Of a stretch of DNA of 43,008 nt, positions 38,081 to 43,008 are shown piece after piece. Position 1 is the first letter of the stretch; each line of letters begins with the position of its first letter. The notes beneath the pieces are model-generated. The model did no database searches and was not told the origin of the DNA. It was given only the letters and a program-made list of their open reading frames with translations. The position numbers and the translations under genes are program-made. Location of the stretch: contig MEMI01000004.1 in assembly GCA_001767915.1 (NCBI GenBank), positions 6,370 to 49,377 of the forward strand, written 5' to 3'. The DNA comes from Alphaproteobacteria bacterium RIFCSPHIGHO2_02_FULL_46_13 (GTDB lineage Bacteria > Pseudomonadota > Alphaproteobacteria > Micavibrionales > Micavibrionaceae).

Positions 38081-38677
38081 CTATATTTTCTGTGTTTGTA
38101 CTGGGGTTGTTGATTTTTCAGAAGATTCAAGAATTGCCATGACCTCAGCCACCGTCTTAGCCTCAACATATGTATTGATATGCTCCTCACGGACGAATTT
38201 ATGGGCGTACATATGTTGAATAAGCGCAATCAACGGATCCCAATACCCATCAATATTTGCGATAATGACTGGCTTATTATGAACGCCTAAATATTTCCAA
38301 GTCATAATCTCGAACGCTTCATCCAGCGTCCCTAAGCCGCCTGGCATAATCACAAACGCATCGGCCTTATCGGCCATCATCATTTTGCGGGTATGCATGT
38401 TATCGACGACATGGAGTTCTGTTAATTGATTATGTCTGACTTCCAGTTTTAAAATATGGTCAGGAATAATTCCGATCACCGCACCACCTGCATCCATACA
38501 GGCATTGGCAACCTTTCCCATCAAGCCGGGGCTACCGCCGCCATAGACAAGCGTAATGCCTGATTTAGCAAGCGATTGACCAAGATCAATGGTCGGAGCA
38601 TCAAAAGCAGGATCGGACGTAGAGGAAGACCCGCAATAGACGCAGGCAGATTTAATTTTGGACATTCTAAAAAACAC
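38081..38677 (-). CDS. LOG family (TIGR00730-type) nucleoside 5'-monophosphate phosphoribohydrolase
   Basis: VYCGSSSTSDPAF, LVYGGGSPGLMGKVANA, MPGGLGTLDEAFEIMTWKYLG. Confidence 0.93.
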   Translation of the reverse strand: MFFRMSKIKSACVYCGSSSTSDPAFDAPTIDLGQSLAKSGITLVYGGGSPGLMGKVANACMDAGGAVIGIIPDHILKLEVRHNQLTELHVVDNMHTRKMMMADKADAFVIMPGGLGTLDEAFEIMTWKYLGVHNKPVIIANIDGYWDPLIALIQHMYAHKFVREEHINTYVEAKTVAEVMAILESSEKSTTPVQTQKI

Positions 38678-38804
38678 TATATAAAACTATGATTGCATTT
38701 TGGGCAGACTTGCCGCAAAACAGGATTGTTAAACAGAAATACTATCTCTCATGCCTTCTTACAATCAAAAAGAGCAGGCGACAGTAAATATTAGGAAGTA
38801 TCAC

Positions 38805-39563
38805 ATGACCAACGAAGCCATCGAAAAAACACTCTTTGATCTCAAAGAAACCATCTCTCAAACCCTCTTTACACCCACCAATAAGGCGGGATGGCCTTTT
38901 ATTATCGGGTTTGCGGTTGTCTCTGTTATCTTGGCGATGGTGTCTTCCATTCTCGGCTTTATCGGCCTGACCCTTACTTTATGGTGTCTTTATTTCTTTC
39001 GTGACCCTGTCCGTATGGTACCAATCCTCTCAGGTCTTGTTGTGTCTCCCGCAGATGGTCGCGTGACCGATGTGGCGGAAGGCGTGCCTTTACCTAAAGA
39101 ACTCCGTGCCGACCCATTGGACGGTAATGACGAAGATGGTGATTTCACCCGCATTAGTATTTTCCTTTCCGTTTTTGACGTTCACGTTAACCGTATTCCG
39201 GCTTCCGGCACGATCAAGAAAATCGTCTATCGCCCAGGGTTATTCCTGAATGCAGGGAACGAACGTGCAAGCATTGAAAATGAACGTTGCGCAGCCCTCC
39301 TCGACCTCACCGATGGTCGCGAACTGGCCTTTGTACAGATTGCTGGCCTCATCGCCCGCCGCATCATTTGCGATGCCAAAGAAGGCGATTCTGTTCAAAA
39401 AGGCGAACGCTATGGTTTAATCCGCTTCGGAAGCCGCATGGACATCTATCTTCCGAAAGGTGTTTCTGCACAGGTCGCCGTCGGTCAACGTGCGGTCGGT
39501 GGTGAAACTGTTCTGGCGGATTTAAACGGTTCTGCCCCGAACAGAGAAGCAACCGCTATATAA
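38805..39563 (+). CDS. psd: Phosphatidylserine decarboxylase proenzyme family
   Basis: PADGRVTDVAEG, FLSVFDVHVNRIPASG, GLIRFGSRMDIYLP (GS processing site); ATG chosen at 38805 within ORF 38751-39563. Confidence 0.93.
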   Translation: MTNEAIEKTLFDLKETISQTLFTPTNKAGWPFIIGFAVVSVILAMVSSILGFIGLTLTLWCLYFFRDPVRMVPILSGLVVSPADGRVTDVAEGVPLPKELRADPLDGNDEDGDFTRISIFLSVFDVHVNRIPASGTIKKIVYRPGLFLNAGNERASIENERCAALLDLTDGRELAFVQIAGLIARRIICDAKEGDSVQKGERYGLIRFGSRMDIYLPKGVSAQVAVGQRAVGGETVLADLNGSAPNREATAI

Positions 39564-39595
39564 TCTTCCTGTCACCTTAATATTAAGGACACATC

Positions 39596-40438
39596 ATGGA
39601 ACACGATAATAGTAAAGCATCAGGACAGGCCTTAACCCTGTCCAAACTGATCCCCAATCTGATCACCATGATGGCCTTAATCGCTGGCATCACCAGCGTC
39701 CAGAAAGCCTTAACAGGTAATTTCGAAGTTGCTGTTTTGCTCCTTTTAGCCGCAGCAATTTTAGACGTCATGGACGGCGCCGTTGCACGGGCTTTAAAGG
39801 CACAGAGCGAATTTGGAGCACAACTCGACTCCCTCTCTGACTTCTTGGCGTTTGGCGTTGCCCCTGGCTTAATCCTCTATGTCTGGACATTGGGGGATGC
39901 GGGTAAATTAGGCTGGATTGCTGCGGTGGTCTTCCCCGTTGCTGCGGCCTTGCGCCTTGCCAGATTTAACGTCATGGCTGCAACCGCCGCAGACATTCCC
40001 CTCTGGAAAAAGCGCTTCTTTACAGGTGTTCCAACCCCTGCGGGCGCAATTCTCTGCCTCTTCCCGCTCTATGTCTGGTTTTTAACTCCTGAAACTTTCG
40101 AAGGCTATCGCTGGGGAACACCGTTTGTCGCCGTCTGGGCGATTACCGTTGCCGCACTGATGGTCAGTCGCATTCCGACCTTTTCCATCAAATACATGAA
40201 AATTCCGCCAAAAATGATGGTTCCGGTCATGGCCTTTGTTGCATTGGTTGTTGCAGCATTATTTAATGCCCCATGGGTCACATTGCCCATTATCTGCATT
40301 GTCTATGCCGCCTCTATCCCTTTGATTTTCCATCAATATCGCAAACTGGAAAAAGAACACCAAGCGCATGAAGAGGATTTATCCTCTCTGGCCTTTGGTA
40401 TCTCAACGATTGAAATTTCACCGACTGATGATGAGTAA
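39596..40438 (+). CDS. pssA: CDP-diacylglycerol--serine O-phosphatidyltransferase
   Basis: DVMDGAVARALKAQSEFGAQLDSLSDFLAFGVAP CDP-alcohol phosphatidyltransferase motif; adjacent to psd. Confidence 0.95.
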   Translation: MEHDNSKASGQALTLSKLIPNLITMMALIAGITSVQKALTGNFEVAVLLLLAAAILDVMDGAVARALKAQSEFGAQLDSLSDFLAFGVAPGLILYVWTLGDAGKLGWIAAVVFPVAAALRLARFNVMAATAADIPLWKKRFFTGVPTPAGAILCLFPLYVWFLTPETFEGYRWGTPFVAVWAITVAALMVSRIPTFSIKYMKIPPKMMVPVMAFVALVVAALFNAPWVTLPIICIVYAASIPLIFHQYRKLEKEHQAHEEDLSSLAFGISTIEISPTDDE

Positions 40439-40452
40439 GTGGTTGGGCTAAC

Positions 40453-41268
40453 TTAGCCCATACCGAATGCGGCAGGTGCGCCCATACCGACATTCAAAGC
40501 TTTTGGACGAGGGGCTTCAAGTTTAGCGGCCGTCATAGTGTTATCAACACCCAGATCTTTGGTGATGGACGGGTCTTTAAATCCTAGCATATCCAGCTTG
40601 TTCATCGCCCAGCCATAATTTCTTTGCTCTTTCTCCAACATAGAGCGAACATCTCTTTGAATTTGTTCAGGGTCATATTTATCAGCCACTTGGCCAACAA
40701 TTGCGTCCAGATTATGCTGACCTCTAAGGGGCGCAGCAGCTTGACCCATAATCGGTTTTCCACTTTTGACATCGCTTGTGACGTTATCGCAAGCCGAGGT
40801 GTAAGAAGTCATATTATTGTCTTTGTCAAAGGTTGCCGCACTTGCTGCCATTGTCAACTCACCCTGCGCGCCATTGACCGCCGCGTGACCTATACTGAAA
40901 TTAATCGCGTCTTTTGCGGCCATTGCGACACCAATACCAGCGGCAACCCCCGCAACAGCAGGCGCCATAGCACCCACAGCTACAAGTGCCGCACCCCCAA
41001 GAATTGATTTACCTAAAGATGCACCGGAACTTTGACCTACTTGATTGGAACTTGGTTGGCTTGCTTCCATGGTGGCAGCAGCATGCATTCCTATTTCGGC
41101 AATTTTGCCAAAATTTCCGGCTGCATTACTTGCATATTCAGCAATAGAACCCGGTTTTGTCAGCGTTCCAGCAGTATTTCCAAGGGAAATATTGGACTGC
41201 ATAGCAACCTGAGTTACGAAATTTTGCTTTTGAGCGACCACATCAACCTCATTTTTGTATCCTACCAT
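40453..41268 (-). CDS. Hypothetical Ala/Gly-rich protein with hydrophobic centre
   Basis: 271-aa ORF; LGGAALVAVGAMAPAVAGVAAGIGVAMAAKDAINF; no recognised family. Confidence 0.6.
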   Translation of the reverse strand: MVGYKNEVDVVAQKQNFVTQVAMQSNISLGNTAGTLTKPGSIAEYASNAAGNFGKIAEIGMHAAATMEASQPSSNQVGQSSGASLGKSILGGAALVAVGAMAPAVAGVAAGIGVAMAAKDAINFSIGHAAVNGAQGELTMAASAATFDKDNNMTSYTSACDNVTSDVKSGKPIMGQAAAPLRGQHNLDAIVGQVADKYDPEQIQRDVRSMLEKEQRNYGWAMNKLDMLGFKDPSITKDLGVDNTMTAAKLEAPRPKALNVGMGAPAAFGMG

Positions 41269-41456
41269 CTTATCTTTATATTCTTAACGATTGGTGAATA
41301 CATAATACATTTATAGTATCTCATATATCACATCAGAATTCCACATGAAAATAGAGTCAAAATACCCCTATATTTTGGCAAAAAACTTCGGCATAGTGCC
41401 ATTTAACAAATTATAGACCCCTTTCAATTGACAAACATCAATAGAGCTTCAAAATC

Positions 41457-42356
41457 ATGATAAAAAATCTCTTTCTGCCGCTTTTCGCTTTTTTGGCGGT
41501 TTTCACCCTTTCTTTGACCAACCCTGCTTTTGCGGAAATTGTTCCATGGCAAATGGATTTTCAGGACGCCGTGACTCCAGCGATGGAGCATATCAACTCG
41601 TTCCACAACATGTTGCTTTACATTATTTCAGGGATTGTGGCTTTCGTAACCATCCTGTTGGTTTATGTTCTGATCAGATTTAATGCAAAGGCAAACCCTG
41701 TTCCGTCCACCACCACTCATAACGTGTTGCTGGAAGTCATCTGGACAGTTGTGCCTGTGGTTATTCTGATTGTGATTGCCGTGCCGTCTTTCAAATTGTT
41801 GTTTTTCGAAGCCCGCAACCCTGAACCTGAACTCACTGTCAAAGTGACCGGATATCAATGGTACTGGGGATATGAATATCCTGAAAACGGCGATATCGCG
41901 ATTACATCGAATATGTTAGCAGAAAAAGAAGTCGACAAATCAAAAGGTCAAACCTATTTGTTATCCGCCGATAACCCGATGGTCATTCCTGTTGATACCA
42001 ATGTCATGTTCCAAGTGACTGCCAGCGATGTGATCCACTCTTTCGCCATGCCACAATTCGGGATCAAGGTTGACGCTGTACCAGGTCGCCTGAACTCTGC
42101 TTGGGCGCGCGTGACGAAAGTCGGAACTTACTACGGTCAATGTTCTGAACTTTGCGGTAAAAACCATGGTTTTATGCCGATTGAAATCAAAGTTGTATCC
42201 AAGGAAGACTTTGCCGCATGGATTAAAAAACAAGGTGGTCATTTGAAAGAAACCCCTGCCGCAACCGAGGCCAAAGCCGAAGTAAAGGAAGAAATCCAAT
42301 CCGCAGCGCCGATTGAAGCCAAAGACGTTGCCACCGAAATCAAAACCAATAAATAA
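41457..42356 (+). CDS. ctaC: Cytochrome c oxidase subunit II
   Basis: Signal peptide; VKVTGYQWYWGYEYPENG and CuA motif GQCSELCGKNHGFMPIEI. Confidence 0.97.
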   Translation: MIKNLFLPLFAFLAVFTLSLTNPAFAEIVPWQMDFQDAVTPAMEHINSFHNMLLYIISGIVAFVTILLVYVLIRFNAKANPVPSTTTHNVLLEVIWTVVPVVILIVIAVPSFKLLFFEARNPEPELTVKVTGYQWYWGYEYPENGDIAITSNMLAEKEVDKSKGQTYLLSADNPMVIPVDTNVMFQVTASDVIHSFAMPQFGIKVDAVPGRLNSAWARVTKVGTYYGQCSELCGKNHGFMPIEIKVVSKEDFAAWIKKQGGHLKETPAATEAKAEVKEEIQSAAPIEAKDVATEIKTNK

Positions 42357-42386
42357 TCATCTAAACCACTCAAGAGGTTAAAAACT

Positions 42387-43008
42387 ATGTCTGACCACTC
42401 TATCACACACGATCATGCACATGACGACCATCATGATCACAAACCAGGGTTCTTCGCACGTTGGTTCATGTCCACCAACCATAAGGATATTGGAACGCTC
42501 TATATCATCTTCTCGATCCTCGCTGGTATTATCGGCGGCGCGTTCTCGGTGATGATGCGTATGGAACTGGAAGCACCAGGCTTGCAATATCTGACAAGTG
42601 AATCGGTCGATATGTGGAACGTCTGGATTACCGCTCACGGTTTGATCATGGTGTTCTTTGTTGTGATGCCTGGCCTGATCGGCGGGTTCGGAAACTGGTT
42701 CGTACCATTGATGATCGGTGCGCCGGATATGGCTTTCCCGCGCCTCAATAACATTTCATTCTGGTTGCTTGTTCCTGCTTTCCTTTTGCTTGTGGCCTCC
42801 GCTTTCATCGGCGCGGGTGCTGGAACTGGATGGACAATCTATCCGCCGCTTTCAACCAAACTCGGACATCCGGGCATGTCGGTTGATATGGCGATTTTTG
42901 CGCTTCACTTGGCGGGCGCAAGCTCCATTCTGGGTGGTGCGAACTTCATCGCAACCATTCTGAATATGCGCGCACCGGGGATGACCCTCCATAAAATGCC
43001 TTTGTTCG
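42387..43008 (+). CDS. ctaD: Cytochrome c oxidase subunit I (truncated by window end)
   Basis: [61 protein letters not shown]...[43 protein letters not shown]; open frame to window end, hence absent from the ORF track. Confidence 0.96.
   Translation, partial: MSDHSITHDHAHDDHHDHKPGFFARWFMSTNHKDIGTLYIIFSILAGIIGGAFSVMMRMELEAPGLQYLTSESVDMWNVWITAHGLIMVFFVVMPGLIGGFGNWFVPLMIGAPDMAFPRLNNISFWLLVPAFLLLVASAFIGAGAGTGWTIYPPLSTKLGHPGMSVDMAIFALHLAGASSILGGANFIATILNMRAPGMTLHKMPLF

Noticed and set aside
40624-41007. 127-aa + strand ORF opposite the orphan 40453-41268
   Set aside because: Antisense overlap; the minus-strand ORF is longer and has a more protein-like composition.
1-43008. CRISPR array, restriction-modification or toxin-antitoxin system
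   Set aside because: No regularly spaced direct repeats, Cas, methyltransferase or recognisable toxin-antitoxin pair was found. The EVE domain protein is in a conserved housekeeping context, so I did not call it defence.

Overview
The window is a mostly housekeeping chromosomal segment. Gene content and order suggest an alphaproteobacterium: hemC-hemD-mitofilin-like-hemY divergent from tsaD-gpsA-EVE; rnd-kdsD-lptC-lptA-lptB; rpoZ/pyrE/rsh/acpS; psd-pssA; ctaC-ctaD. I annotated about 45 CDSs, one tRNA-Leu(CAG), several rho-independent terminators and two nested palindromic repeat elements. The points most worth a second look are: (1) two mosaic, secreted, phage-spike-fibre-like paralogs (7805-9499 and 17446-19023), the first followed by a degraded copy of the 3' end of the neighbouring EVE-domain gene; (2) an EF-P with Arg32 next to EarP, i.e. 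the arginine-rhamnosylation system, in an apparently alphaproteobacterial context; (3) a mitofilin-position protein in the heme operon with an N-terminal helix-turn-helix-like domain; (4) a cluster of a lytic transglycosylase, an orphan protein and a DsbC-like protein next to a CheY-like regulator; (5) a broken-up rpoZ-rsh-pyrE-acpS neighbourhood carrying a degenerate receiver/GGDEF protein overlapping a lipoprotein gene. No CRISPR array, transposase, integrase or obvious defence operon was found. All family calls come from reading the translations, without database searches.
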